From Flavobacterium defluvii (GTDB lineage: Bacteria; Bacteroidota; Bacteroidia; Flavobacteriales; Flavobacteriaceae), in NCBI RefSeq assembly GCF_900129555.1, contig NZ_FQWC01000009.1, positions 62,001 to 126,000 on the forward strand: 64,000 nt of DNA, given 5' to 3'. The notes below the pieces were generated by a model. It searched no databases. It was not told where the DNA came from and worked only from the letters and a program-made list of their open reading frames with translations. The position numbers were made by a program, and so were the translations under genes. Below, one piece after another: positions 1 through 7,557 of the stretch (within the stretch, counting starts at the first letter, position 1; each line of letters begins with the position of its first letter).

Positions 1-221
1 CTTTTTTTAATTTACGCTTTAGGTTTAAATTTATAATTTTGCATAAAGTTCGATTGTATTTTAAGTCAATTAGTGTAAAAAAACATGACTACCGAAAATC
101 AAAAGAAAAAGAAAATGAATGTTCGGCAGAAAGACTTTTCAAGCTGGAAAATGGAAATAATTGGAATTTTTTTCTGAGAAATAAGATTAAAATCGATATG
201 TCTATTAAAAAAATAAAAACT

Positions 222-620
222 ATGAAAAAGCTGTTTTTAATTTTAGTGTTGTTATTACAAATTTCTGCTGTTTTTGCTCAAAATCAGACCGAAGAACCTT
301 CATCAAAGAAAATTATTGGAAACTGGTATTCTGATGCTAACCGAAATATAAAATGGGTATTTAACCCAGACGGAAAAGTTTATAATTATAACAACGATGC
401 TTTTAAAGTAATGTATCGCTACACCATTTCGCACAGCTGCCAGAATAATTCAGATGATAATGCTGAATTTATAACCTTAATGGACAAAGACGGAGATGAA
501 TTTTGTTTTAAAATAAATGCTGTAAACGAAAATAAAAGCGGAATTTTATCTTTAATTAACATGAACACCATGCAGCCTTTGTTGTTTGTAAATAACCTAA
601 ACATACAGATTCCGAAGTAG
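222..620 (+). CDS. small secreted lipocalin-like protein, unknown function
   Basis: The reading frame is open from position 39, but I place the start at the ATG at 222. It gives a 132-residue protein beginning with a clean Sec signal (MKKLFLILVLLLQISAVFAQ, cleavage near residue 20). The mature part has a 'IIGNWYSD...KWVFNPDGKVYNY' beginning that recalls lipocalin-like/DUF4488-type small beta barrels of Bacteroidota, with two cysteines that could pair. It is probably periplasmic or surface exposed. No catalytic motif is visible. It stands alone, about 140 bp upstream of the thioredoxin pair. The family assignment is inference from the GNW and DG.V.. pattern only. Confidence 0.6.
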   Translation: MKKLFLILVLLLQISAVFAQNQTEEPSSKKIIGNWYSDANRNIKWVFNPDGKVYNYNNDAFKVMYRYTISHSCQNNSDDNAEFITLMDKDGDEFCFKINAVNENKSGILSLINMNTMQPLLFVNNLNIQIPK

Positions 621-717
621 CAAGCTATAAAACCTTTGTATCTTTGTAACTCTGCGTCTTTGCATCTTAAAAAAGACCATTAAACTTTCATTAACAAAAA
701 GTAAGATTTCATTCGTT

Positions 718-725
718 TATATTTG
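718..725 (+). promoter_or_regulatory. candidate Bacteroidota -7 element for the thioredoxin pair
   Basis: TATATTTG fits the flavobacterial -7 consensus TAnnTTTG and ends 33 nt before the ATG at 759. No convincing TTG at -33 is seen, so support is moderate. Confidence 0.4.
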
Positions 726-758
726 TAAGGCACAAATTAATTCTAAAGCGTTGTCCTT

Positions 759-1235
759 ATGAAAATCAAATCTTTTTTATATCTGTTTCTGTTTTGTGTT
801 TTTTCAGTTTCGGCTTACAGCCAGAATGTGAAACTGTTGAATATTAATCAGCTTAATGAGAGAATTAAAAACGGAAAAGACAGTACTTATGTAGTCAATT
901 TTTGGGCAACCTGGTGCGCGCCGTGTATAAAAGAATTACCTCATTTCGAAAAACTAAGCGCTGAACATAAATCAGAAAAACTGGCTGTTTTGTTAGTAAG
1001 TTTAGATTTTAAATCGAAACTGGCTTCGAATGTTGTTCCGTTTGTAAAAAGAAAGAATCTTAAAAATCAAGTCTTTCTTTTAAACGAAAGCAGCCCGCAG
1101 GAATTTATCGACAGAATCGATCCAAACTGGTCAGGAAGTATTCCCGCAACGCTTTTCATAAAAGACGACAAACGAAAATTTGTTGAAAGCGAATTTACTT
1201 ATGAACAATTATTAACTGAATATAAAAAACTGTAA
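759..1235 (+). CDS. TlpA-like thioredoxin-fold protein
   Basis: 158 residues with an N-terminal Sec signal (residues 1-22, ending SAYSQ) and a thioredoxin active site W52-C-A-P-C56 in the context 'VVNFWATWCAPC'. The downstream cis-proline region 'GSIPATLFI' is also present. It is expected to be a periplasmic disulfide reductase/oxidoreductase of the TlpA/ResA group. It ends 3 bp before the next thioredoxin-fold gene, so the two are surely co-transcribed. Members of this family in Bacteroidota often keep periplasmic thiols reduced or serve cytochrome maturation. The specific partner cannot be told here. Confidence 0.85.
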   Translation: MKIKSFLYLFLFCVFSVSAYSQNVKLLNINQLNERIKNGKDSTYVVNFWATWCAPCIKELPHFEKLSAEHKSEKLAVLLVSLDFKSKLASNVVPFVKRKNLKNQVFLLNESSPQEFIDRIDPNWSGSIPATLFIKDDKRKFVESEFTYEQLLTEYKKL

Positions 1236-1238
1236 ACC

Positions 1239-1853
1239 ATGAAAAAAATAATCTTATTACTGATGCTGGCATTTTCTGCCTTTTTATCTCAGGCACAATC
1301 TGGGACAACTCTAAAAGCTGGCGACACAGCACCCGATTTTAAACTGAAAAATGTAGATAACAAAGAAGTTTCTTTTGGAAGTTTTCCAAATGCAAAAGGT
1401 TATATCGTTGTTTTTACCTGCAATACTTGTCCTTATGCAGTAGGTTATGAGCAGAGAATTATCGATTTAGATAAAAAATTCAAACCGCAGGGATATCCTG
1501 TAATTGCCATTAATCCAAATGATCCTGAAGCTTCTACAGCAGATACTTTTAATAAAATGCAGGATTTGGCAAAAGAGAAAAAATATCCTTTTCCTTATTT
1601 ATTTGATGCAGGACAAAAAATTACAGATGAATACGGCGCAAAACGCACTCCGCATGTTTTCATTGTTTCTAAAACATCAAAAGGAAATGTAGTAGAATAT
1701 GTTGGGGCAATCGATAACGATCCGGAAGGAAGTAAAGCTGATAAAGTGAAATATGCCGAAGATGTAATTGCTTCATTACAAAGAGGCCAGAAACCGGCTA
1801 TAACACAGACTAAAGAAATTGGCTGTACAGTAAAAAGAAAAGCAAAAGCTTAA
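1239..1853 (+). CDS. periplasmic peroxiredoxin/thioredoxin-like protein (AhpC/TSA family)
   Basis: 204 residues with a signal peptide (1-19/20, ending SQAQ). It has a redoxin fold with the motif T60-C61-N-T-C64-P-Y and a conserved 'AINPNDP' and 'YGAKRTPHVFIV' segment. This matches the 'thioredoxin family protein' group of AhpC/TSA-like proteins with a CNTCP site rather than the canonical PxxxTxxC peroxidatic site. Start is 3 bp after the preceding TlpA-like gene, so they form an operon and probably a functional redox pair in the periplasm. The gene is closed by a strong hairpin terminator. Confidence 0.82.
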   Translation: MKKIILLLMLAFSAFLSQAQSGTTLKAGDTAPDFKLKNVDNKEVSFGSFPNAKGYIVVFTCNTCPYAVGYEQRIIDLDKKFKPQGYPVIAINPNDPEASTADTFNKMQDLAKEKKYPFPYLFDAGQKITDEYGAKRTPHVFIVSKTSKGNVVEYVGAIDNDPEGSKADKVKYAEDVIASLQRGQKPAITQTKEIGCTVKRKAKA

Positions 1854-1874
1854 TTACCAGAATTTAATTTGTTA

Positions 1875-1904
1875 AAAACGCCTCATATTATGAGGCGTTT
1901 TTTT
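1875..1904 (+). terminator. rho-independent terminator (cgcctca/tgaggcg stem)
   Basis: AAAACGCCTCA-tatta-TGAGGCGTTTTTTT hairpin directly after the thioredoxin operon. It lies at the 3' end of the convergent AAA gene and can work in both directions. The same stem recurs at 12294 and 12944. Confidence 0.85.
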
Positions 1905-2631
1905 ATATATCTGCGTTAATTTTCTGCTCGTTAAATTCTAATTCTGCAATAATTTGTCTTTTCATTGTCGTATGAATATAATCTTTTGCTTCGGCATACG
2001 AGATATTATATTTATGTGGAATATCTTGTAAATGAACAGGAAAACCGGCCAGCAATTTATGGTAATATGTGTTTAGTTGTATTTCGTCGGGCATTTCAAA
2101 TTTTAGTTTAATTTGAAATCTTCGAAGTAAAGCCGTATCGATGCTGTTGTAAAAATTAGTAGCGCAAATCAGCAGACTTTCTGTTGGGAAATAATCAATT
2201 AACTGAATAATCGTATTGACCAAACGTCGCATTTCGGCAACATCTTTATCATCACTTTCGCGGCTTTTTCCGATTTGATCAAATTCATCCAGAAATAAAA
2301 CCGCTTTCTCGCGAATTGCTTTGTCGAAAATAGCTTTTACATTTTTAGAAGTTTCGCCAATTTTGGCATTGATTAAAGTACTGAGATTGATAATAACAAT
2401 ATTTTTATTTAAAGCCGTTGCAATCGCTTTTGCTGTTGTAGTTTTCCCGCAGCCCGAATGTCCGTGAAGCAGAATTTTATTATCAACTTTTAAATTGTAC
2501 TTTTTTAATTCCTCAATGTATTTGTGCTCTTTTATGGTCTGAACCAGAGCCTTTTTATTCTCTTCGCTGAAAAGCAGATCATCCAGCGCAATTTTTTCAG
2601 TATCGGTTACAACAAGTTCGTACAAATTCAT
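1903..2631 (-). CDS. AAA+ ATPase, short single-domain
   Basis: 242 residues, essentially one AAA module. Walker A is G57-H-S-G-C-G-K-T64, Walker B is 'VLFLDEFD' (111-118), sensor 1 is in 'ICATN' (N159), and arginine residues follow at 'ALLRRF' (R170-R171). This is the SpoVK/CDC48-like group of solo bacterial AAA ATPases. No transmembrane segment or substrate-binding domain is seen, so it is cytosolic. Relatives are sometimes encoded beside subtilases or in defence loci, but here both neighbours are housekeeping-like, so a partner is not evident. The start ATG at 2631 is the only good one. Confidence 0.8.
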   Translation of the reverse strand: MNLYELVVTDTEKIALDDLLFSEENKKALVQTIKEHKYIEELKKYNLKVDNKILLHGHSGCGKTTTAKAIATALNKNIVIINLSTLINAKIGETSKNVKAIFDKAIREKAVLFLDEFDQIGKSRESDDKDVAEMRRLVNTIIQLIDYFPTESLLICATNFYNSIDTALLRRFQIKLKFEMPDEIQLNTYYHKLLAGFPVHLQDIPHKYNISYAEAKDYIHTTMKRQIIAELEFNEQKINADI

Positions 2632-2931
2632 TTCAGATTTATTTGAAGCAAAATTAGGTTTTATTCTGCAATATTTTCATTCCCGGCATTTATTCTCAAA
2701 AAATGGCGCATGTAAGGCAATGCATTTTTGCTGGTTCATTTTCCAGATTTTATAGGCACAACAATAGCAGTGGCAATTTGCAGTGAAATGCTTTGTCTGA
2801 TTTTTTTATCTAAATAAATTTCAACTTACAAAGTCGTATATCTGGACTATCTTATTTTGTTTAAGGAACATTTGATAGCCCAGATTTATAAATATTTATT
2901 TGATAAAATTTGAAATGGAGATTTTGAAAAC
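2632..2931. other. intergenic region with one imperfect hairpin
   Basis: AT-rich gap upstream of the AAA gene and downstream of the GH130 gene. An imperfect inverted repeat ATCTGGacTATC / GATAgcCCAGAT spans 2840-2885 (loop about 22 nt). No coding potential is seen. It could be the 3' hairpin of the GH130 transcript, but lacks a clear T-run. Confidence 0.35.
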
Positions 2932-3930
2932 CTAAATTTTATTAGCCAAAAGTTCTGTCAAAAGAATATTTATATTGATTGAAGCACAGGCAATTCCTTC
3001 ATCGGCGGCACCGTAATAAATATAAAGTTCTTCGTCGTCTAAAACTGTTCCGGTTGGAAAACAAACATAATTGACATAACCTTTTAATTCCCAAGGCTGA
3101 TCCGGAATAAACAAAGGATAAGGCAGTCTGGCGATTTCTTTTGTCGGATCGTCTATATCCAAAAGAGCGGCACACGCTACATACATATATCCATTTATAG
3201 TATCATGCACACCATGATAAATTAAAAGCCAGCCATGTTCGGTTTCGATTGGCGGAGCACCATTTCCTAAATAACTTAATTCGTGCGTAAATTTCGGATC
3301 GAGAACAATGTGATTTTTAAATTCAAGCATATAATTTTTCCAATATTCCTGATTTAATTCGTCAAGATTATTGACAGAAGCAATCTGAATTCCGGGACGA
3401 ATTCTGTGTAGAAAATGCAATTTTCCGTTTATTTTTCGCGGAAAAAAAACCACATTTTTATCCCAAACATAACTGCTTCCGGTACTTGGCTGAAAGTATT
3501 TAATATTTAAATCCTGCTGGTGTTTTATTAATGAACGTAATTCATCGCCTGATAATTGCGGAACCACTATTCCGTGTTTGGTAAAATTTTTTAAATCGGT
3601 AGAAGTAGCGACACATCCAAATGCATTTTCGCCGTCATATCCACAATAAGACAGATAATACAAATCGTCAATTTTTACAATTCTGGGATCTTCGACTCCG
3701 TATTTTTCATTGGGAGTTTCCGGAACAATAACCGGATATTGGTATCTTTCTTCGATTGTGAGTGGGTCTGAAAGTCTGCAGTAGCCAATTGTGGAATGGT
3801 TTCCTAAAGCTACGGCTCTGTAAAAAATATGAATTTTTCCGTCTGCAGCAATCACGGCTGGATTTAGAACGCCTTCAAATTCAAAATCCAATTCGGTTTT
3901 AGTGATTATTAATCCATGTTTATGTATCAT
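2932..3930 (-). CDS. glycoside hydrolase family 130 protein (beta-mannoside phosphorylase-like)
   Basis: 332 residues with the five-bladed beta-propeller signature of GH130: an N-terminal 'NPAVIAADGKIHIFYRAV', the G78-V-E-D-P-R-I84 motif and 'YYLSYCGYDG', then 'LHRIRPGIQI', 'ELSYLGNGAPPIETEHGWLL' and 'IYYGAADEGIACA' near the C-terminus. Family members phosphorolyse beta-1,2- or beta-1,4-linked mannosides. No signal peptide, so cytosolic. Some databases label close relatives with unhelpful names such as 'pesticidal protein'. The exact linkage cannot be predicted from sequence. It is isolated, with no sugar transporter or SusCD genes nearby. Confidence 0.8.
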   Translation of the reverse strand: MIHKHGLIITKTELDFEFEGVLNPAVIAADGKIHIFYRAVALGNHSTIGYCRLSDPLTIEERYQYPVIVPETPNEKYGVEDPRIVKIDDLYYLSYCGYDGENAFGCVATSTDLKNFTKHGIVVPQLSGDELRSLIKHQQDLNIKYFQPSTGSSYVWDKNVVFFPRKINGKLHFLHRIRPGIQIASVNNLDELNQEYWKNYMLEFKNHIVLDPKFTHELSYLGNGAPPIETEHGWLLIYHGVHDTINGYMYVACAALLDIDDPTKEIARLPYPLFIPDQPWELKGYVNYVCFPTGTVLDDEELYIYYGAADEGIACASININILLTELLANKI

Positions 3931-4023
3931 AAGGCTGTATTTTTTAGATCATTCTCATAAAATTAATAAATTGGCCATCACCTCATTTACATAACATTTT
4001 GATTTTCTTTCATAATTAAAACA

Positions 4024-4055
4024 AAAAAAGCTTGTAGTAAATTACAAGCTTTTTA
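4024..4055 (-). terminator. terminator overlapping the 3' end of the DUF3861 gene
   Basis: A 12-bp stem (AAAAAGCTTGTA / TACAAGCTTTTT) with a T-run on the minus strand. One arm contains the last codons and the TAA stop of the DUF3861 gene, so the terminator is partly embedded in coding sequence and closes the LytSR operon. A-run and T-run symmetry makes it bidirectional. Confidence 0.75.
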
Positions 4056-4335
4056 ATTTTTTCATGAAGATTGGAAACACTTCATTTAATTCATTAAACA
4101 AAGGATTATTACGATGTTTAAGCTTAATCTCGCTGAACAATTTTAAACCTATTGCAAATTGTGTGGCTTCGGATGCATTTTCAAAAATGTTTTTATCTTT
4201 TATCCTTTGAATAATTCCGAAAATTTCATCGTGATTATCAAATTCAATTCCAAGTTCTTTTGCGGGCTGCGTATCGCCGTTTGCGTATTCTTTTAAACTT
4301 AAAGTGAGATAGTATTTGTTTGATCTTTTTTCCAT
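4042..4335 (-). CDS. DUF3861 domain protein
   Basis: I choose the ATG at 4335 (MEKRSNKYYLTL...), giving 97 residues. An upstream in-frame ATG at 4365 would overlap the response regulator by 13 bp and add ten residues not typical of the family. The pattern 'LEFDNHDEIFGIIQRIKDKN...ATQFAIGLKLFSEI...NPLFNELNEVFPIFMKKLK' matches the DUF3861 family (about 90-95 residues, unknown function). It is the last gene of the kinase-regulator operon, which suggests a role in or control by that signalling pair, though this is inference. Confidence 0.7.
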   Translation of the reverse strand: MEKRSNKYYLTLSLKEYANGDTQPAKELGIEFDNHDEIFGIIQRIKDKNIFENASEATQFAIGLKLFSEIKLKHRNNPLFNELNEVFPIFMKKLKSL

Positions 4336-4352
4336 AATATTAAAATTTCTAT

Positions 4353-5087
4353 TTATTTCAACCATTTGTCTACAATGGTTTTAAACGCTTCTTTGTATTG
4401 TTCGCCAACTGTAATTTCTGTTTTTCCAATGAAAATTGAATTTTTGGTAATGGCACTTATTTTATCAAGCGAAACAATAAAAGAACGGTGAATTCTCATA
4501 AATTTAGATGCCGGCATTTTTTCTTCTAAAGCTTTTAAAGAAATTAAAGAAAGAAGTGCCTTTTGCGAATCATCTAAATGAACTTTTACATAATCTTTTA
4601 AACTTTCTATGTATAAAATATCTTTGAAAGAAATTCTAACCCATTGATATTCTACTTTTAAGAAAATAAATTCTTCGTCTGCACTAACAGAATGATGGTT
4701 ATTGTTTGAAGCTTCTTCCGTTAACTGCATTACTTTATTGGCGGCACGCAAAAATTCTTCGTAGCTAAAAGGTTTTAAAAGATAATCTACGGCATTAACC
4801 TTATAACCTTCAATTGCATAATGATTGTAAGCTGTTGTAAAAACAATTTTTGGAACCTGTCCGGGCTGTTCCTGCAAAAGCCTTGCAAGTTCCATTCCGG
4901 TTAAATTGGGCATATTGATATCCAGAAAAACCAAATCGGGCTGTTTTTCCCTAATTAAACTCATGGCTTCGACCGCATTATCGCAGCTTGCCGTGAGCTG
5001 TAAAAAAGGTGTCTGCTCAATAAAGGTTTCGACCAGTTTTAATGCGAGAGGTTCATCGTCTACTGCTATACATCTTAATTGTGTCAT
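4353..5087 (-). CDS. LytTR-family response regulator
   Basis: 244 residues. An N-terminal receiver domain has acidic pocket D10-D11, phospho-acceptor D56 in 'LVFLDINMP', 'TTAYNHYAIEGYKVNAVDYLLKPF' with the T and K switch residues, then a C-terminal LytTR DNA-binding domain (about 136-244: 'ILYIESLKDYVKVHL', 'KFMRIHRSFIVSLDKI'). It overlaps the upstream sensor kinase by one base (ATG/TAA shared at 5087), a classic translationally coupled pair. It would bind direct-repeat DNA sites. The RND efflux operon starting at 6397 is divergently adjacent to the kinase and is the obvious candidate target, by position only. Confidence 0.92.
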   Translation of the reverse strand: MTQLRCIAVDDEPLALKLVETFIEQTPFLQLTASCDNAVEAMSLIREKQPDLVFLDINMPNLTGMELARLLQEQPGQVPKIVFTTAYNHYAIEGYKVNAVDYLLKPFSYEEFLRAANKVMQLTEEASNNNHHSVSADEEFIFLKVEYQWVRISFKDILYIESLKDYVKVHLDDSQKALLSLISLKALEEKMPASKFMRIHRSFIVSLDKISAITKNSIFIGKTEITVGEQYKEAFKTIVDKWLK

Positions 5088-6130
5088 TATTCTAAGTTTA
5101 TTTGCAGTTTTACATTATACATTCCGTTATCGGCAATTCCGGCTTTTAGCGAATGTTTGTTGGGATAAATTAAATGCAGTCTGCGTTTGGTATTTGTTAA
5201 GCCAATGCCGCCTTCATCTGTAGCTGATGTTTTTTCGAAATACGTATTTTCAACTTCAAATTCGAGACTGCTTCCGTCTTGTCTCAATTTAATATGAATT
5301 TCGCTTTTGTCTGTAGCATGAATTCCGTGTTTAAAAGCATTTTCTACTAAAGGTAGTAATAACATCGGAACAATTGGGTAATCGTGTATTTTTTCGGGTA
5401 TGTCAGTTGTAATGGTCAGTTTTTTATTGGCACGAAGTTTCATCAAAGCGATAAAATCCCTCATAAATTCGGCTTCTTTGATTAATGTCGTTGTTTCTTC
5501 TGTGCTGTACAGTAAGTAACGCATCATTCTGCTTAGCGTATGCAGTGCATTTCTCGAATCTTCAATATTAGTGTAGGTTAAAGAATAAATACTGTTTAAA
5601 GAATTAAAGAAGAAATGCGGATTAATCTGTGCTTTCAGCATCGCTAATTCTGCAACGGTTTTATCCTGTTCCAGTTTCTGTTTGTGCTGTGCGGCTTTCT
5701 GCCAATATTGTAACATCGCCCAGCTCGTGCTGATTCCTAAAACCAGTAAAGTGAGCATTAAAACATAATTGTCAAAATACGGATTTCGGTATTTTTTAAA
5801 TCCTAAAACCAAGCTGACTTTTGTATGAAGATCGGTTTGCGAAGTATAAAAATACGCAATAAGCTGCATCACAAAAGCGATTATAAATACCCAGATTAAA
5901 AACGGAGAAGTATTGTCTTTAAAGATGGTTCTTGGAACTATAATTTTAGCATTAGAATAAAAAATAATAATAAGCAGAAACAAAATAATCATCTGCCAAA
6001 GCCAAAACACGCCCGGCAGAACCACATTCCATGTTATTGGGATGTAAAACAGCATAATAAAGCCCAATAATAACCAGCTTAAAATGTGCAGTCCGGTAAA
6101 TAAATAAGGTCTGTTTAGGTAAGATGCCAT
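5087..6130 (-). CDS. LytS/YehU-type sensor histidine kinase
   Basis: 347 residues. Four predicted membrane segments (about 11-31, 40-58, 77-93, 121-140) and no large extracellular domain. A short coiled coil (about 145-165) is followed by the His_kinase (PF06580-type) motif 'QINPHFFFNSLNS' with H172, and a HATPase domain with N-box 'LVENAFKHG' (N264) and G-box 'GGIGLTNTKRRL'. The sensor is therefore the membrane bundle itself. It is translationally coupled to the LytTR regulator downstream and divergent from the RND efflux genes. Confidence 0.92.
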   Translation of the reverse strand: MASYLNRPYLFTGLHILSWLLLGFIMLFYIPITWNVVLPGVFWLWQMIILFLLIIIFYSNAKIIVPRTIFKDNTSPFLIWVFIIAFVMQLIAYFYTSQTDLHTKVSLVLGFKKYRNPYFDNYVLMLTLLVLGISTSWAMLQYWQKAAQHKQKLEQDKTVAELAMLKAQINPHFFFNSLNSIYSLTYTNIEDSRNALHTLSRMMRYLLYSTEETTTLIKEAEFMRDFIALMKLRANKKLTITTDIPEKIHDYPIVPMLLLPLVENAFKHGIHATDKSEIHIKLRQDGSSLEFEVENTYFEKTSATDEGGIGLTNTKRRLHLIYPNKHSLKAGIADNGMYNVKLQINLE

Positions 6131-6396
6131 TGAATTTTTTAGTTTTTACAGGCAATATTACAGTTTATTTGCATGCAATTTTTAAGCAATCGCTAAAAAT
6201 AGAATTACACTCCCTAAAAACCATTTTAGAACCGATGAGTGAGAAATTAAACACTTGTTTAATTTTAATAGAAAACCCGTCGTGTCTAAGATTATCTTTG
6301 TCGATTCTCTTTCGGTCTTCGTCTATTTGAAAATTTTTGCTTGCGATATTTTATTTCTTTTGTCTGCATATAATCGATAATTACATATTATTTCAA

Positions 6397-7551
6397 ATGA
6401 ATAAGCAATCATTTTTAAGCATTCTCGCAGCATCAGTTATTATCGCATCTTGCGGTAAAAATGATAAATCGGCTCAGGCCGGAGGTGCACCGCAGGTTAA
6501 AGAATATAAAACACTGACTTTACAGCCAGAATCGGCTACTTTAAACAGCGATTATCCGGCGAGTATTCAGGGACAGCAAAACATAGAAATCCGACCAAGA
6601 GTCGAAGGATATATCGATAAAATTTTTGTAGATGAAGGAGCGGTTGTAAAAGCCGGACAGCCTTTGTTTAAAATCAGCGCTCCGGAATACGAGCAGCAAG
6701 TAAGAACAGCAACAGCAAGCATTAAAAGTGCACAGGCAGATGTAAGTTCAGCAAAACTGGCAGTGAATAAAGTAAAACCTTTGGTTGAAAAAGGAATTAT
6801 CAGCAAATACGATTTAGAATCGGCACAATATACTTATGAATCTGCTTTAGCTTCTCTGGCTCAGGCAAATGCAGCTTTGGTAAACGCTAAAACTAATTTG
6901 GGTTATACAACCGTTACAAGTCCGGTTAGCGGAGTTGTGGGATCGATTCCGTTTCGTTTAGGAAGTTTGGTAAGTTCGAATACAGCCGAACCTTTAACGA
7001 CCGTTTCGAGCATAGGAAATGTATATGCTTATTTTGCTTTAAATGAAAAAGCACTTTTGAATTTTACAAAAGATGCTGGAGCTTCATTAAACCAAAAAGT
7101 TAAAAGTATGCCGGCAGTTTCTTTAGTACTTTCTGATGGTACAACGTATGACGAAAAAGGGCACATCGAAACCGTAAACGGATTAATTAACACTGAAACC
7201 GGTACGGTAAATGTGAGAGCCCGTTTCCCGAATTCAAAAGGAATTATTAGAAGCGGAAGCAGTACAACCGTACGTATTCCAAAAGAAGTTAAAGACGGAA
7301 TAATTATTCCGCAAAGTGCCACATTCGAACTTCAGGATAAAATTTTTGCTGTAGTTGTAGGGAAAGACGGTAAAACGAAAAATGTTAACATCACAGTACT
7401 TGAAAATACTACTAATAATTTTTATGTGGTAACAAGCGGTTTAAATGCTGGAGATGAAATAGTATTAGAAGGTGTTGCTTCTTTAAAAGAAGGAAGTGAG
7501 ATTAAGGCTAAAAATCAAAAAGCAGAAACTATATACGCCGATTTAAAATAA
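6397..7551 (+). CDS. RND efflux periplasmic adaptor (membrane fusion lipoprotein)
   Basis: I start at ATG 6397 because it produces a lipoprotein signal (MNKQSFLSILAASVIIASC, lipobox IASC). The frame is open further upstream but without a signal. 384 residues of the AcrA/MexA type: barrel-sandwich lipoyl halves 'EIRPRVEGYIDKIFVDEGAVVKAGQPLF' and 'YTTVTSPVSGVVGSIPFRLGSLV', an alpha-helical hairpin between them (about 100-165), and a C-terminal membrane-proximal domain. It links the inner-membrane pump to the outer-membrane factor. First gene of a three-gene operon, 6 bp before the pump gene. Confidence 0.92.
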   Translation: MNKQSFLSILAASVIIASCGKNDKSAQAGGAPQVKEYKTLTLQPESATLNSDYPASIQGQQNIEIRPRVEGYIDKIFVDEGAVVKAGQPLFKISAPEYEQQVRTATASIKSAQADVSSAKLAVNKVKPLVEKGIISKYDLESAQYTYESALASLAQANAALVNAKTNLGYTTVTSPVSGVVGSIPFRLGSLVSSNTAEPLTTVSSIGNVYAYFALNEKALLNFTKDAGASLNQKVKSMPAVSLVLSDGTTYDEKGHIETVNGLINTETGTVNVRARFPNSKGIIRSGSSTTVRIPKEVKDGIIIPQSATFELQDKIFAVVVGKDGKTKNVNITVLENTTNNFYVVTSGLNAGDEIVLEGVASLKEGSEIKAKNQKAETIYADLK

Positions 7552-7557
7552 AAGCCA